A stretch of DNA of 64,000 nucleotides from an uncultured Alistipes sp. (GTDB taxonomy: Bacteria; Bacteroidota; Bacteroidia; Bacteroidales; Rikenellaceae), in contig CALUNL010000005.1 in the NCBI GenBank assembly GCA_944322005.1, positions 121,768-185,767 on the forward strand, written 5' to 3'. The position numbers and the translations under genes are program-made. Below the pieces are notes generated by a model. That model searched no databases, was not told where the DNA came from, and was given only the letters and a program-made list of their open reading frames with translations. This document shows positions 23,456 through 32,914 of this stretch, one piece after another. The first letter of the stretch is position 1. Each line of letters starts with the position of its first letter.

Positions 23456-25218
23456 AACTACATATGAAAACTACAGGACGTGTAAACGGTATCATCTCCA
23501 ACATCGTCATCGTGAAGGCCGACGGGGCAGTCGGGCAGAACGAGATATGCCATGTATACTGCGATGATACCAAGATGATGGCCGAGGTCATCAAGGTCGT
23601 GGGCGACGACGCCTACGTGCAGGTCTTCGACTCCACCCGCGGTCTGAAAATCGGCGACAAGGTGGAATTCGAGGGACACATGCTCGAAGCGACGCTCGCT
23701 CCGGGTCTTCTTTCGCGCAACTACGACGGTCTCCAGAACGACCTCGCGAAGATGGATTCGCTCTTCATCGAGCGCGGTTCGATAACCGACCCTGTCGATT
23801 TCGACCGCAAGTGGGAGTTCAAGCCGCTGGCCAAGGTCGGCGACAAGGTGTCGGCCGGAAGCTGGCTCGGCGAGGTGCAGGAGCAGTGGGTGGCACACAA
23901 AATCATGGTGCCGTTCGTGATGACGGGCAAATATACGGTCAAGAGCATTGTCGAGGCGGGCGAATATACGGTGAATAAGACCGTAGCCGTGCTGGCCGAT
24001 GCCGACGGAGGCGAACATCCGGTGACGATGGTACAGCGCTGGCCGGTGAAGCAGGCCATACGCTGCTATGCCGAGAAACCGCGTCCTTCGAGGGTGATGG
24101 AGACCGGCGTCCGCGCCATAGATACCTTCAACCCGCTGGCCGAGGGTGGTACGGGCTTTATCCCGGGTCCTTTCGGAGCCGGCAAGACGGTGCTCCAGCA
24201 CGCCATATCGAAGCAGGCCGACGCCGACATCATCATCATGATTGCCTGCGGCGAGCGTGCGAACGAGGTTGTGGAGATATTCAAGGAGTTCCCGGAACTT
24301 GTCGACCCGCATACGGGCCACAAGCTCATGGAACGTACCATAATAATATGCAACACGTCGAACATGCCGGTTGCGGCGCGTGAGGCCTCCGTGTATACGG
24401 GTATGACCATCGGCGAGTATTACCGCTCGATGGGACTGAAGGTCCTCGTGATGGCCGACTCGACGTCGCGTTGGGCGCAGGCGCTGCGAGAGATGTCGAA
24501 CCGTCTGGAGGAGCTTCCGGGACAGGATGCCTTCCCGATGGACCTCTCGGCGATCATCTCGAACTTCTATTCGCGTGCGGGACTCGTGAAGCTCAACAAC
24601 GGCCAGACCGGTTCGGTGACCTTCCTCGGAACCGTGTCGCCGGCCGGAGGTAACCTCAAGGAGCCTGTCACGGAGTCCACGAAGAAGGCTGCGCGCTGCT
24701 TCTATGCGCTGTCGCAGAACCGTGCCGACTCGAAGCGCTACCCGGCAATCGACCCGCTGGAGTCCTACTCCAAGTATCTGGAGTATCCGGAGGTCGAGGA
24801 GTATCTCGGCGAGAAGATCGAGAAGGACTGGGTGAGCCTCGTCTATCGCGGCAAGACAATCGTGCAGCGTGGCAAGGAGGCCAACGACCAGATCAACATC
24901 CTCGGCGACGACGGCGTTCCGGTGGAGTACCACGAGCGTTTCTGGAAGAGCGAGCTCATCGACTTCGTCGTGCTGCAGCAGGATGCCTTCGACGACATCG
25001 ACGCCAACTGCCCTATGGAGCGCCAGCAGATGATGTACAAGATGGTGCTCGGCATCTGCGACCGCTCATTCGACTTCGCCGATTTCGAGGCGTGCTCGAA
25101 GTTCTTCAAGGGCCTCATCAACCTCTTCCGCCAGATGAACTACTCGGAGTGGAAGAGCGAGAAGTTCTACGACTACCAGAGGCAGATCGAAAAGTATGTT
25201 TCCGAACAGAGTAAATAA
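23452..25218 (+). CDS. V-type ATPase catalytic subunit A
   Basis: A 588-residue catalytic subunit. The P-loop GPFGAGKTVLQ near residue 240 binds ATP. The subunit-A-specific non-homologous region covers about 115-185. IMIACGERANEVVE carries the catalytic glutamate, and VLVMADSTSRWAQALREMSNRLEELPGQDAFP is the strongly conserved catalytic segment. It forms the alternating hexamer with subunit B and drives rotation. The start MKLHMK overlaps the preceding stop (ATGA); MKTTGRVNG four codons later is an alternative. It lies 9 bp before subunit B. Confidence 0.96.
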   Translation: MKLHMKTTGRVNGIISNIVIVKADGAVGQNEICHVYCDDTKMMAEVIKVVGDDAYVQVFDSTRGLKIGDKVEFEGHMLEATLAPGLLSRNYDGLQNDLAKMDSLFIERGSITDPVDFDRKWEFKPLAKVGDKVSAGSWLGEVQEQWVAHKIMVPFVMTGKYTVKSIVEAGEYTVNKTVAVLADADGGEHPVTMVQRWPVKQAIRCYAEKPRPSRVMETGVRAIDTFNPLAEGGTGFIPGPFGAGKTVLQHAISKQADADIIIMIACGERANEVVEIFKEFPELVDPHTGHKLMERTIIICNTSNMPVAAREASVYTGMTIGEYYRSMGLKVLVMADSTSRWAQALREMSNRLEELPGQDAFPMDLSAIISNFYSRAGLVKLNNGQTGSVTFLGTVSPAGGNLKEPVTESTKKAARCFYALSQNRADSKRYPAIDPLESYSKYLEYPEVEEYLGEKIEKDWVSLVYRGKTIVQRGKEANDQINILGDDGVPVEYHERFWKSELIDFVVLQQDAFDDIDANCPMERQQMMYKMVLGICDRSFDFADFEACSKFFKGLINLFRQMNYSEWKSEKFYDYQRQIEKYVSEQSK

Positions 25219-25227
25219 TCGAGCGAT

Positions 25228-26547
25228 ATGACAACACGAGCATTTCAGAAGATATATACCAAAATCGACAACATTACCAAGGCGACGGTGACGCTCCGCG
25301 CTACCGGCGTAGGCAATGACGAACTCGCCACCGTGGGCGGAAAGCTTGCGCAGGTGGTGAAGATCATGGGCGACTCCGTCACGCTGCAGGTATTCGCCGG
25401 CACGGAGGGTCTGGCCACCGACTCGGAGGTCGTCTTCCACGGCGAGCCGCCGAAGCTGAAGGTCTCGGACAACCTTGCCGGACGCTTCTTCAACGCCTAC
25501 GGAGAACCGATCGAGGGCGGAGAGCCTATCGAAGGCGAGGCGCGCGAGATCGGAGGCCCGACCGTAAACCCTTACAAGCGTATACAGCCGTCGGAGCTCA
25601 TCGCCACGGGTATTGCGGGTATCGACCTCAACAACACCATCGTGACCGGACAGAAGATACCGTTCTTCGCCGACCCTGACCAGCCGTACAACACCGTCAT
25701 GGCCAACGTTGCGCTCCGCGCCAAGGCCGACAAGATTATCCTCGGCGGAATGGGACTGACGAACGACGACTTCCTCTACTTCAAGCAGGTGTTCGAGAAC
25801 GCGGGTGCGCTCGACCGCATCGTGTCGTTCGTCAACACTACGGAAAACCCTCCGGTGGAGCGTCTGCTCGTGCCGGACATGGCCCTCACGGCGGCCGAGT
25901 ATTTCGCCGTGGACAAGGGCGAGAAGGTGCTGGTGCTGCTGACGGACATGACGCTGTATGCCGATGCGCTGGCCATCGTCTCGAACCGTATGGACCAGAT
26001 TCCGTCGAAGGACTCGATGCCGGGTTCGCTCTACTCCGACCTTGCGAAGATCTACGAGAAGGCGGTGCAGCTGCCTAACGGCGGTTCCATCACCATCATC
26101 GCCGTGACGACCCTTTCGGGCGGCGACATCACCCACGCGGTGCCGGACAACACGGGATACATCACCGAAGGTCAGCTCTTCCTGCGCAACGACTCCGATA
26201 CGGGTAAGGTCATCATCGACCCGTTCCGTTCGCTGTCGCGACTCAAGCAGCTCGTCATCGGCAAGAAGACGCGTGAGGACCATCCGCAGGTGATGAACGC
26301 CTGCGTGCGCCTCTACGCCGACGCGGCCAATGCGAAGACGAAGCTCGAGAACGGTTTCGACCTGTCGGACTACGACGAGCGTGCACTCAAGTTCGCCCGC
26401 GACTACTCGGAGAAGCTGCTGGCCATCGACATCAACATCGGCATCACCGAGATGCTCGATACGGCATGGACACTCTTCGCCAAGTACTTCACGAAGGAGG
26501 AGGTTGCAATCAAGGCCGACCTCATCGCCAAATACTGGAAAGAATAG
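25228..26547 (+). CDS. V-type ATPase subunit B
   Basis: A 439-residue non-catalytic nucleotide-binding subunit. In place of a P-loop it has the region ELIATGIAGIDLNNTIVTGQKIPFF near residue 125. VLVLLTDMTLYADALAIVSNRMDQIPSKDSMPGSLYSDLAKIYEKAV near 250 and FRSLSRLKQLVIGKKTREDHPQV near 330 identify it. It alternates with subunit A in the head. Placement directly after A and 6 bp before D is the usual order. Confidence 0.95.
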   Translation: MTTRAFQKIYTKIDNITKATVTLRATGVGNDELATVGGKLAQVVKIMGDSVTLQVFAGTEGLATDSEVVFHGEPPKLKVSDNLAGRFFNAYGEPIEGGEPIEGEAREIGGPTVNPYKRIQPSELIATGIAGIDLNNTIVTGQKIPFFADPDQPYNTVMANVALRAKADKIILGGMGLTNDDFLYFKQVFENAGALDRIVSFVNTTENPPVERLLVPDMALTAAEYFAVDKGEKVLVLLTDMTLYADALAIVSNRMDQIPSKDSMPGSLYSDLAKIYEKAVQLPNGGSITIIAVTTLSGGDITHAVPDNTGYITEGQLFLRNDSDTGKVIIDPFRSLSRLKQLVIGKKTREDHPQVMNACVRLYADAANAKTKLENGFDLSDYDERALKFARDYSEKLLAIDINIGITEMLDTAWTLFAKYFTKEEVAIKADLIAKYWKE

Positions 26548-26553
26548 AACGCA

Positions 26554-27165
26554 ATGGCAATCAAATTTCAATATAACAAGACTTCGCTCAACGAACTCGG
26601 CAAGCAGCTCAAGATGCGGCAGAACGCACTCCCTACCATCAAGAGTAAGGAGTCGGCACTGCGCTCCGAGGTGAAGCGGGCGAAGGACTCGGCTGCCGGA
26701 TACCGCCGCAAGCTGGACGCACTCGTCGCGGAGTACGACTACATGGCGGCGCTCTGGGGAGAGTTTGATTGTACGCTGCTTCGTGTGACGGACGTGGTCC
26801 TGACGATGCACAAGATAGCCGGGGTCCGCATCCCGCAACTGCAGGATGTGATATTCGACGAGAAACCGTATGACCTCTTCTCCTCGCCGTCGTGGTATGA
26901 CGAGGGTATGGACGTGCTCAAGCGCATCGCGCGCCTGGGTATCGAGTACGAGGTCTACGACCGGCAGATGGAGCTTCTGGACTACGCACGCCGCAAGACC
27001 ACTCAGAAGGTAAACCTCTACGAGAAGGTTCAGATACCCGGGTACGAGGATGCCATACGCAAGATAAAACGTTTCATGGAGGACGAGGAGAACCTCTCCA
27101 AGTCTTCACAGAAGATAGTAAAGACCCGCCAACAGGCTGCTGCAAGGGAGGGCAGTGCGATATGA
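26554..27165 (+). CDS. V-type ATPase subunit D (central rotor)
   Basis: A 203-residue rotor-stalk protein with long N- and C-terminal helices forming a coiled coil (FQYNKTSLNELGKQLKMRQNALPTIKSKESALRSEV at the start and LYEKVQIPGYEDAIRKIKRFMEDEE at the end). NLYEKVQIP is the family signature. It transmits rotation from the head to the membrane ring. The stop overlaps the start of subunit I by four bases. No subunit F gene, its usual partner, is present. Confidence 0.92.
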   Translation: MAIKFQYNKTSLNELGKQLKMRQNALPTIKSKESALRSEVKRAKDSAAGYRRKLDALVAEYDYMAALWGEFDCTLLRVTDVVLTMHKIAGVRIPQLQDVIFDEKPYDLFSSPSWYDEGMDVLKRIARLGIEYEVYDRQMELLDYARRKTTQKVNLYEKVQIPGYEDAIRKIKRFMEDEENLSKSSQKIVKTRQQAAAREGSAI

Positions 27166-29015
27166 TAGTCAAAATGATGAAATACGACATCGTGCTTCTT
27201 TCCGCCGAATACGACCGTTTCATCGAGACGTTGCGCGAGACCGGAATGGTGGATATCACCTCTTCGGGCTGGGAGCCTTCGGACAACGACCGTCAGCTCC
27301 TGTCGGAGATCGACGGCCGTTCCAAGGCGCTTGCCGCACTCTCGTCGCTTGCCGCGTCCAAGGGGTATTCCCCGTCGGGGCGCAAGGCCGATGAGGGCAA
27401 GGCCTATGAGACCTATGTCGCCGTGCAGGCCGGAATCGCACAGGTGAAGTCCGACATGTCGCGTTACGGAAAGGTTGTCGACGAGTGGGGCCCGTGGGGA
27501 GACTTTTCGGTCTCGGACATGGCCAAACTGTCGGATGCCGGCGTGCATCTCCGTTATTTCGTGACGCAGAAGAGCACGTACGACAAGAACGCGGAGGAAT
27601 GGGGCGGAAGGTACAACATCGCCCTGATATCCGAGGAGGATTCACAGGCGCGTTTTGTCGTGATAGATGACGGACTTTCGGAAGTGTCGGTCGATGCACA
27701 GGAGCTCAAGGCTCCGTCGATGAGCGTTGCCGATGCACGCTCCGGAATTGAGAAGTGCGAGAAGCGCCTGCGCGAACTCGACGGCGAGATGGCTGCATGT
27801 GCCGACTCGCGTGAGGAGATTGCCCGCGAGCTCTCGGCGCTGAAGATGAAGATGCAGAACGTTCGCATCGAATCCACGGCCGGCTCGGCTGCCGACGGCA
27901 TGCTGATGGTCATGGAGGGCTGGGTCGAGGAGAGCAACTGCGACCGTATGGACGCGGTGCTCAACGCCTATCCGAACGTGGTCTACATAAAGAGCAAACC
28001 GACGCCGGAGGACGATACGCCGGTGAAACTGAAGAACAACCGCTTCGCCCGCGTGTTCGAACTCATAGGGTCGCTCTATGCGCTGCCGAAATACGGCACG
28101 CTGGACCTTACGCCGTTCTTCGCACCGTTCTACATGCTCTTCTTTGCAATATGTCTCAACGATGCCGGCTACGGACTGATTCTGTTGCTGGCGGGACTGC
28201 TGTTGCTCAAGAAGGGCGGCGAAAAGCTGCGCCGTGCGGCATGGCTGACCGTAATCTGCGGCGGTGCGACAGCGCTGTTCGGATTCTATTCCAACGCCTT
28301 CTTCGGACTCTCGATATCGAGTGTGCCGATGTTCAAGGGATTCCACTTCCTGAATTTCCAGCAGGATTTCTTCTCCATGTCGCTGGTACTGGGTATTGTC
28401 CAGATAATGCTCGGTATGCTGATAAACATCTGCATGACCACGCGGCTGTTCGGATTCAGGTATGCGCTCGGCTCTTTGGGCTGGTTCCTGCTCATACTCT
28501 CGTGTTGCCTGGCATCAGGACTGTCGATGCTCAACGGGGCCTGGGTCATCCCCGGGTTCACAATGGGCTCCCCGGCATTCCTTGCCGTGGCGGGATTGAG
28601 CCTGGTGCTGATGCTCTTCTTCAACTCGCCGGGCAAGAACATATTCGCCAACTTCGGCTCGGGACTGTGGAACACATACAACAACATCACCGGACTGTTG
28701 AGCGACGTGTTGAGCTACATCCGTCTGTTCGCCATCGGACTTTCGGGCGGTGTGCTGGCGCTGGTGTTCAACTCCCTGGCAATCGGCATCACGGGACTCG
28801 ACGGCGACCTTTCGGCTTCGCCGTGGTGGGCAATCGTGCTGCAGGTCGTGGGGGCTTCGGTGATACTGCTCATCGGACACGGCATCAACCTCTTCATGTC
28901 GACGATATCGTCGCTGGTGCACCCGATGCGACTCACGTTCGTGGAGTTCTACAAGAATGCAGGCTTCGAGATGGGCACCCGCGCATTCGAGCCGCTGCGT
29001 AATGATGACAAGTAA
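27162..29015 (+). CDS. V-type ATPase subunit I (membrane stator)
   Basis: A 617-residue protein with a soluble N-terminal half (about 1-300, including a coiled-coil hairpin) and a C-terminal membrane half with about seven to eight segments. It begins MIVKMMKYDIVLLSAEYDRFIETL. The membrane part has LTPFFAPFYMLFFAICLNDAGYGLILLLAG and NNITGLLSDVLSYIRLFAIGLSGGVLALVFN, where the conserved Arg in YIRLF faces the ion-binding glutamates of subunit K. It forms the ion half-channels. It lies 36 bp before subunit K. Confidence 0.94.
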   Translation: MIVKMMKYDIVLLSAEYDRFIETLRETGMVDITSSGWEPSDNDRQLLSEIDGRSKALAALSSLAASKGYSPSGRKADEGKAYETYVAVQAGIAQVKSDMSRYGKVVDEWGPWGDFSVSDMAKLSDAGVHLRYFVTQKSTYDKNAEEWGGRYNIALISEEDSQARFVVIDDGLSEVSVDAQELKAPSMSVADARSGIEKCEKRLRELDGEMAACADSREEIARELSALKMKMQNVRIESTAGSAADGMLMVMEGWVEESNCDRMDAVLNAYPNVVYIKSKPTPEDDTPVKLKNNRFARVFELIGSLYALPKYGTLDLTPFFAPFYMLFFAICLNDAGYGLILLLAGLLLLKKGGEKLRRAAWLTVICGGATALFGFYSNAFFGLSISSVPMFKGFHFLNFQQDFFSMSLVLGIVQIMLGMLINICMTTRLFGFRYALGSLGWFLLILSCCLASGLSMLNGAWVIPGFTMGSPAFLAVAGLSLVLMLFFNSPGKNIFANFGSGLWNTYNNITGLLSDVLSYIRLFAIGLSGGVLALVFNSLAIGITGLDGDLSASPWWAIVLQVVGASVILLIGHGINLFMSTISSLVHPMRLTFVEFYKNAGFEMGTRAFEPLRNDDK

Positions 29016-29051
29016 ATAACATGTAAAATTCAATAACACACAAAAACAATT

Positions 29052-29522
29052 ATGGAAAATTCATCAGCATTGGTAATGGCCTACGTGGGCGTAGCCCTCA
29101 TGGTTGGTCTTGCAGGTATTGCTTCGGCAGTTGGAACCTCCATCTGCGGACAGGCGGCGGTCGGCGCCATGAAGAAGAACAGCGGCGCGTTCGGTAGCTA
29201 CATGGCTCTCTCGGCGCTTCCGGGTTCGCAGGGTCTCTATGGCTTCGTATGTTTCTTCATGGTGACGAACATTTATGACATCATCACTCCGGAGATTACG
29301 ATGCTTCAGGGTGCAGCCGTTCTCGGCATAGGTATTCTGGTGGGTATCGTCAACCTGGCTGCCGCCATCTATCAGGGCAAGGTGTGCGCCAACGGTATCA
29401 CCGCAATCGGAAACGGTCACGACGTGATGGGTAAGACCCTTATCCTCGCGGCATACCCGGAGCTTTATGCAATTCTCACCGTTGCGGCAACCTTCCTTAT
29501 TGCTTCGGCCGTTGCAGCATAA
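29052..29522 (+). CDS. V-type ATPase subunit K (rotor ring proteolipid)
   Basis: A 156-residue protein of two helical hairpins that forms the rotor ring. LPGSQGLYGF in the first hairpin contains Leu56, Ser59 and Gln60, IYQGKV provides Gln108, and AAYPELYAIL provides Glu137. These correspond to the five Na+ ligands (Leu61, Thr64, Gln65, Gln110, Glu139) of Enterococcus hirae NtpK, with Ser for Thr. The complex is therefore likely to move Na+ rather than H+, though this is inference. It closes the operon and is followed by a strong terminator. Confidence 0.94.
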   Translation: MENSSALVMAYVGVALMVGLAGIASAVGTSICGQAAVGAMKKNSGAFGSYMALSALPGSQGLYGFVCFFMVTNIYDIITPEITMLQGAAVLGIGILVGIVNLAAAIYQGKVCANGITAIGNGHDVMGKTLILAAYPELYAILTVAATFLIASAVAA

Positions 29523-29541
29523 TGCACCGCATACGGGCAAC

Positions 29542-29572
29542 AAAAAACGCGCGAAACATTCGCGCGTTTTTT
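29542..29572. terminator. Bidirectional terminator after the ATPase operon
   Basis: AAAAAACGCGCGAA and TTCGCGCGTTTTTT pair perfectly around three bases. T-runs flank it on both strands, so it can also end the convergent mqnC transcript. Confidence 0.9.
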
Positions 29573-29588
29573 GTTTGCTGCGGCCGGG

Positions 29589-30683
29589 CTACCGGTATCG
29601 GTAGAGCTGGTCGCGCAGTCGCGGGGTGAATCCCGCCTCCCGGATTGCGGCCTGCATCCCCTCCGCATCGAGACGGTTGTGCGCACCGGCCGACGAGACA
29701 ACGTTCTCCTCGATCATTATCGACCCCATGTCGTTTGCACCCGAATGCAGCGCTATCTGCGCCGTCGGCTTGCCTACGGTGAGCCACGAGGCCTGTATGT
29801 TGCGGATATTGTTCAGCACGAGCCTGCTTATGGCGATTATTCGGATGTACTCCGACGGGCTTGTGTCGGTGTGTATTCCCTGCGCCTCGAGCTGCGTGCC
29901 GCTCGAGCGGAAAATCCACGGGATGAAGGCAGTGAAACCGTAGTTGCCCTTTGGGCATGCCGCCTGCAGGTCGCGCAGGCGTATAAGGTGCTCGATACGC
30001 TCGCGGCGGGTCTCGATGTGTCCGTACATCATCGTGGCCGATGTTGGGAGGTTCATCTCGTGCGCCTCGTGCATCACCTTGAGCCAGCTCTCCACGTCGG
30101 GCTTGTTCGGCGATATGGCCTTGCGCACACGCGGGACCAGAATCTCGGCGCCGGCTCCCGGCAGCGAATCGAGACCCGCCGCAACGAGCCTTTCGAGCGT
30201 GCGACGCGTGGTCAGTCCGCTTATGCGGGCAATGTGCGCCACCTCCGGAGCCCCGAGCGCATGGAGCCTCACCTGCGGATAGCGGCGCTTGAGCTCGCGG
30301 AAGAGCTCCTCGTAATACTCTATGCCGAGCGACGGGTGCAGGCCTCCCTGCAACAGCAACTGGTCGCCGCCGAGCGAGAGCATGTGCTCGATTTTCCCGC
30401 AATACTCCTCAATGGTGGTTATGAAGTGCCGTTCGGTCTGGTGCGGCTTGCAGTGGAAGTTGCAGAAGCGGCACCCGGCCACACAGACGTTCGTCGTATT
30501 CACGTTGAGGTCTATCTGCCATGTCACCACATCGGGGTCTGCGACGCTTTCGCGGCGCATCGCATCGGCCTCGAAGGCGAGTTCCGGCAGCGGTGCCTCG
30601 CTGTACAGGCGGAATGCCTCCTCCTCGGTGAGCATCTCCCCGCCACGCGCCCTGCGGCATATCTCTTTCAATGCTCCGGTCAC
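29589..30683 (-). CDS. mqnC: Cyclic dehypoxanthinyl futalosine synthase MqnC
   Basis: A 364-residue radical-SAM enzyme of the futalosine route to menaquinone. It cyclises dehypoxanthine futalosine. The CxxxCxxC motif is in VCVAGCRFCNF near residue 70, which binds the [4Fe-4S] cluster. QLLLQGGLHPSLGIEYYEELF near 110 and LDSLPGAGAEILV near 170 are MqnC/MqnE/CofH signatures, and HIETRRERIEHLIRLRDLQ near 222 is typical of MqnC. Its start overlaps the end of the RNase R gene by four bases. Other menaquinone genes are not in this window. Confidence 0.92.
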   Translation of the reverse strand: MTGALKEICRRARGGEMLTEEEAFRLYSEAPLPELAFEADAMRRESVADPDVVTWQIDLNVNTTNVCVAGCRFCNFHCKPHQTERHFITTIEEYCGKIEHMLSLGGDQLLLQGGLHPSLGIEYYEELFRELKRRYPQVRLHALGAPEVAHIARISGLTTRRTLERLVAAGLDSLPGAGAEILVPRVRKAISPNKPDVESWLKVMHEAHEMNLPTSATMMYGHIETRRERIEHLIRLRDLQAACPKGNYGFTAFIPWIFRSSGTQLEAQGIHTDTSPSEYIRIIAISRLVLNNIRNIQASWLTVGKPTAQIALHSGANDMGSIMIEENVVSSAGAHNRLDAEGMQAAIREAGFTPRLRDQLYRYR

Positions 30684-32890
30684 TTTCCCCTCCTTTTCTG
30701 ACGGTGTCCCGTGCTCTTGGCCGGTTTTCGGCGGATGTATGTCTCATCTTCCTCCTCCTGCTCCGGCATGGCGAATACGAAGTCGAGCGTGCGGCGGCGC
30801 AGGTCGGCACCCTTGACGCGGATGCGGACGTTGTCGCCCAGCGTGAACACGCGGTTGGTGCTGTGGCCGTAGACCTGGTAGCGCGACTCGTCGAAGCGGA
30901 AGTAGTCCCCCTCGATGTCGCGCATGGCAACCATGCCCTCGACAAGCGAGTCGTTCAGCTCGACATATATTCCCCACTCGGACATGCCAGATATGTGGCC
31001 GTCGAACTCCTGCCCGATCTTGTCGGCCATGTACTCGACCATCTTGTACTTTATCGAAGCGCGTTCCGCCTCTGCGGCTATCGTCTCGCGTTCGGACGAA
31101 TGTACGGCAAGGTTCTCGTAAAAGTCCTTGTCGGCCGACTTGCCGCCGTCGAGGTAGCGTTGCAGCAGACGGTGCACCATCATGTCGGGATAGCGCCGTA
31201 TCGGCGAGGTGAAGTGTGTGTAGTATCTGAATCCGAGGCCGTAGTGGCCGATGTTGTCGGTGGAGTAGTAGGCCTTGGCCATGGAGCGTATGGCGAGCGT
31301 CGAGATGACATTCTCCTCGGCCTTTCCGCGGATGTCGCTCATTAGCTTGTTCAGCTCCTTCGATACGGCGATGCCCTTCGATGCCTTGAATATGTAGCCG
31401 AAGCGCAGGATGAACGAACGGAACTTCTCGAATTTGTCCATGTCCGGCTCGTCGTGCACGCGGAACACCATCGTGCGCTCGTGTCCGTGCGCCTTTGCAC
31501 AGAACTCCGCCACACGGCGGTTGGCCAGCAGCATGAACTCCTCGATGAGCTGGTTGGCCTCCTTCTGCACCTTGAAGTAGACGCCCGTCGGATGACCCTT
31601 CTCGTCGAGCGTGAACTTCGCCTCGCGACGGTCGAAGGCTATGGCGCCGTGGCGGAAACGCTCCCTGCGCAGACCCTGTGCAAGGCGGTTGAGCGTAAGT
31701 ATCTGTTCGGACATGTCTCCCTGCCCGGTCTCGATGACGCTCTGCGCCTCCTCGTAGGTGAAGCGGCGGTCGGAGTATATCACCGTGCGCCCGAACCATT
31801 CGCGTGTAACCTTCAGGTCTTCGCCTATCTCGAACACGGCCGAGAAACAGAGCTTCTCCTCGTGCGGGCGCAGCGAGCAGAGGTCGTTCGAGAGTCTCTC
31901 CGGAAGCATCGGGACGGTGCGGTCGACCAGATATACCGATGTGCCGCGCTCGACGGCCTCGTTGTCGATTACGGAGTTCGGCCTTACGTAGTGGGTGACG
32001 TCGGCGATGTGTATTCCGACCTCCCAGCGCCCCTCTCCGAGCGGCCGTATCGAAAGCGCATCGTCGAAGTCCTTGGCGTCGGCCGGGTCTATGGTGAATG
32101 TCGGCACTCCGCGCATGTCGCGGCGCTCGGCGCGGTCCCTGTCGGTTATCGTGCCGTCGATGGCCTCGGCGGCATCCTCGACTCCCTTTTCGAACTTGTA
32201 CGGGAGGTCGTATTCGAGCAGTATGGCGTGCATCTCGGCGTCGTTCTCTCCCGTGCGCCCGAGTATGTCGACCAGTTCGCCCGTCGGCCGCGTCTCACCT
32301 TCCTTCCATTCGGCGATTCTTACCGCGACCTTGTCGCCGCTCTTTATGTCGGGGTATTTTCTGCGCGAAAGGAATATCTCGACCGGTACCTTGCGCGAGT
32401 CCGGATGGACGTATATCGCCTTCGATGTCACGTCGGCCGTGCCGGCGTAGCACTTGTTGCTGCGTTCGATGATGCGCACGACCTCACCCTCGAGCGCCCC
32501 GTTGCGGGAGGTGTGGGTGACGATTATCTCCACACGGTCGCCGTCGAGCGCGTGTTTCGTGTTGCGCGGGTGTACGAATACGTCGCTCGGCAGCTCGTCC
32601 GAGCATACGTATGCTGTGCCCGAGGCCGTCATGTCGACAACGCCTTCGTGGTGCGGCAGCTTGGTGCGGCTCAGACGGTAGCGTCCCCGTCCCTCGTCGT
32701 TTATGTATCCCTGCTCGAGCAGGGTGTCGATTATGCGTTTGGTTGCGTCCCGGCCGGCGCTGTCGGCACCTCCGGAGGCTGCGGCCAACTGCTTGAGCGT
32801 GAACTTGCGTTCGGGCATCTCGCTGAACATGCTTACGATGAATCCCGTACGGTCGCTCATTGCGACCCTCTTCCCTTGTCTCTTTCCCAT
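30680..32890 (-). CDS. rnr: Ribonuclease R
   Basis: A 736-residue processive 3'-5' exoribonuclease that degrades structured RNA, important in mRNA and rRNA quality control. An N-terminal winged-helix-like region (FTLKQLAAASGG) precedes two cold-shock domains (about 70-230). The RNB catalytic domain follows, with DPADAKDFDDALSIRPL supplying the Mg2+-binding aspartates. YGLGFRYYTHFTSPIRRYPDMMVHRLL is the conserved C-terminal core, and an S1 domain begins at GQEFDGHISGMSEWGIYVEL. The Lys/Arg-rich tail ends in QKRRGK. Four-base overlap with mqnC and 24 bp from the M20 gene suggest one transcript. Confidence 0.95.
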   Translation of the reverse strand: MGKRQGKRVAMSDRTGFIVSMFSEMPERKFTLKQLAAASGGADSAGRDATKRIIDTLLEQGYINDEGRGRYRLSRTKLPHHEGVVDMTASGTAYVCSDELPSDVFVHPRNTKHALDGDRVEIIVTHTSRNGALEGEVVRIIERSNKCYAGTADVTSKAIYVHPDSRKVPVEIFLSRRKYPDIKSGDKVAVRIAEWKEGETRPTGELVDILGRTGENDAEMHAILLEYDLPYKFEKGVEDAAEAIDGTITDRDRAERRDMRGVPTFTIDPADAKDFDDALSIRPLGEGRWEVGIHIADVTHYVRPNSVIDNEAVERGTSVYLVDRTVPMLPERLSNDLCSLRPHEEKLCFSAVFEIGEDLKVTREWFGRTVIYSDRRFTYEEAQSVIETGQGDMSEQILTLNRLAQGLRRERFRHGAIAFDRREAKFTLDEKGHPTGVYFKVQKEANQLIEEFMLLANRRVAEFCAKAHGHERTMVFRVHDEPDMDKFEKFRSFILRFGYIFKASKGIAVSKELNKLMSDIRGKAEENVISTLAIRSMAKAYYSTDNIGHYGLGFRYYTHFTSPIRRYPDMMVHRLLQRYLDGGKSADKDFYENLAVHSSERETIAAEAERASIKYKMVEYMADKIGQEFDGHISGMSEWGIYVELNDSLVEGMVAMRDIEGDYFRFDESRYQVYGHSTNRVFTLGDNVRIRVKGADLRRRTLDFVFAMPEQEEEDETYIRRKPAKSTGHRQKRRGK

Positions 32891-32914
32891 CTTCCTATAG
32901 AGTCTTTAGCTGTT

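Noticed and set aside
25066-26838. 590-codon open frame on the minus strand across ATPase subunit B
   Set aside because: The opposite strand carries conserved subunits A, B and D. The antisense translation is Arg/Val/His-rich and unrecognisable.
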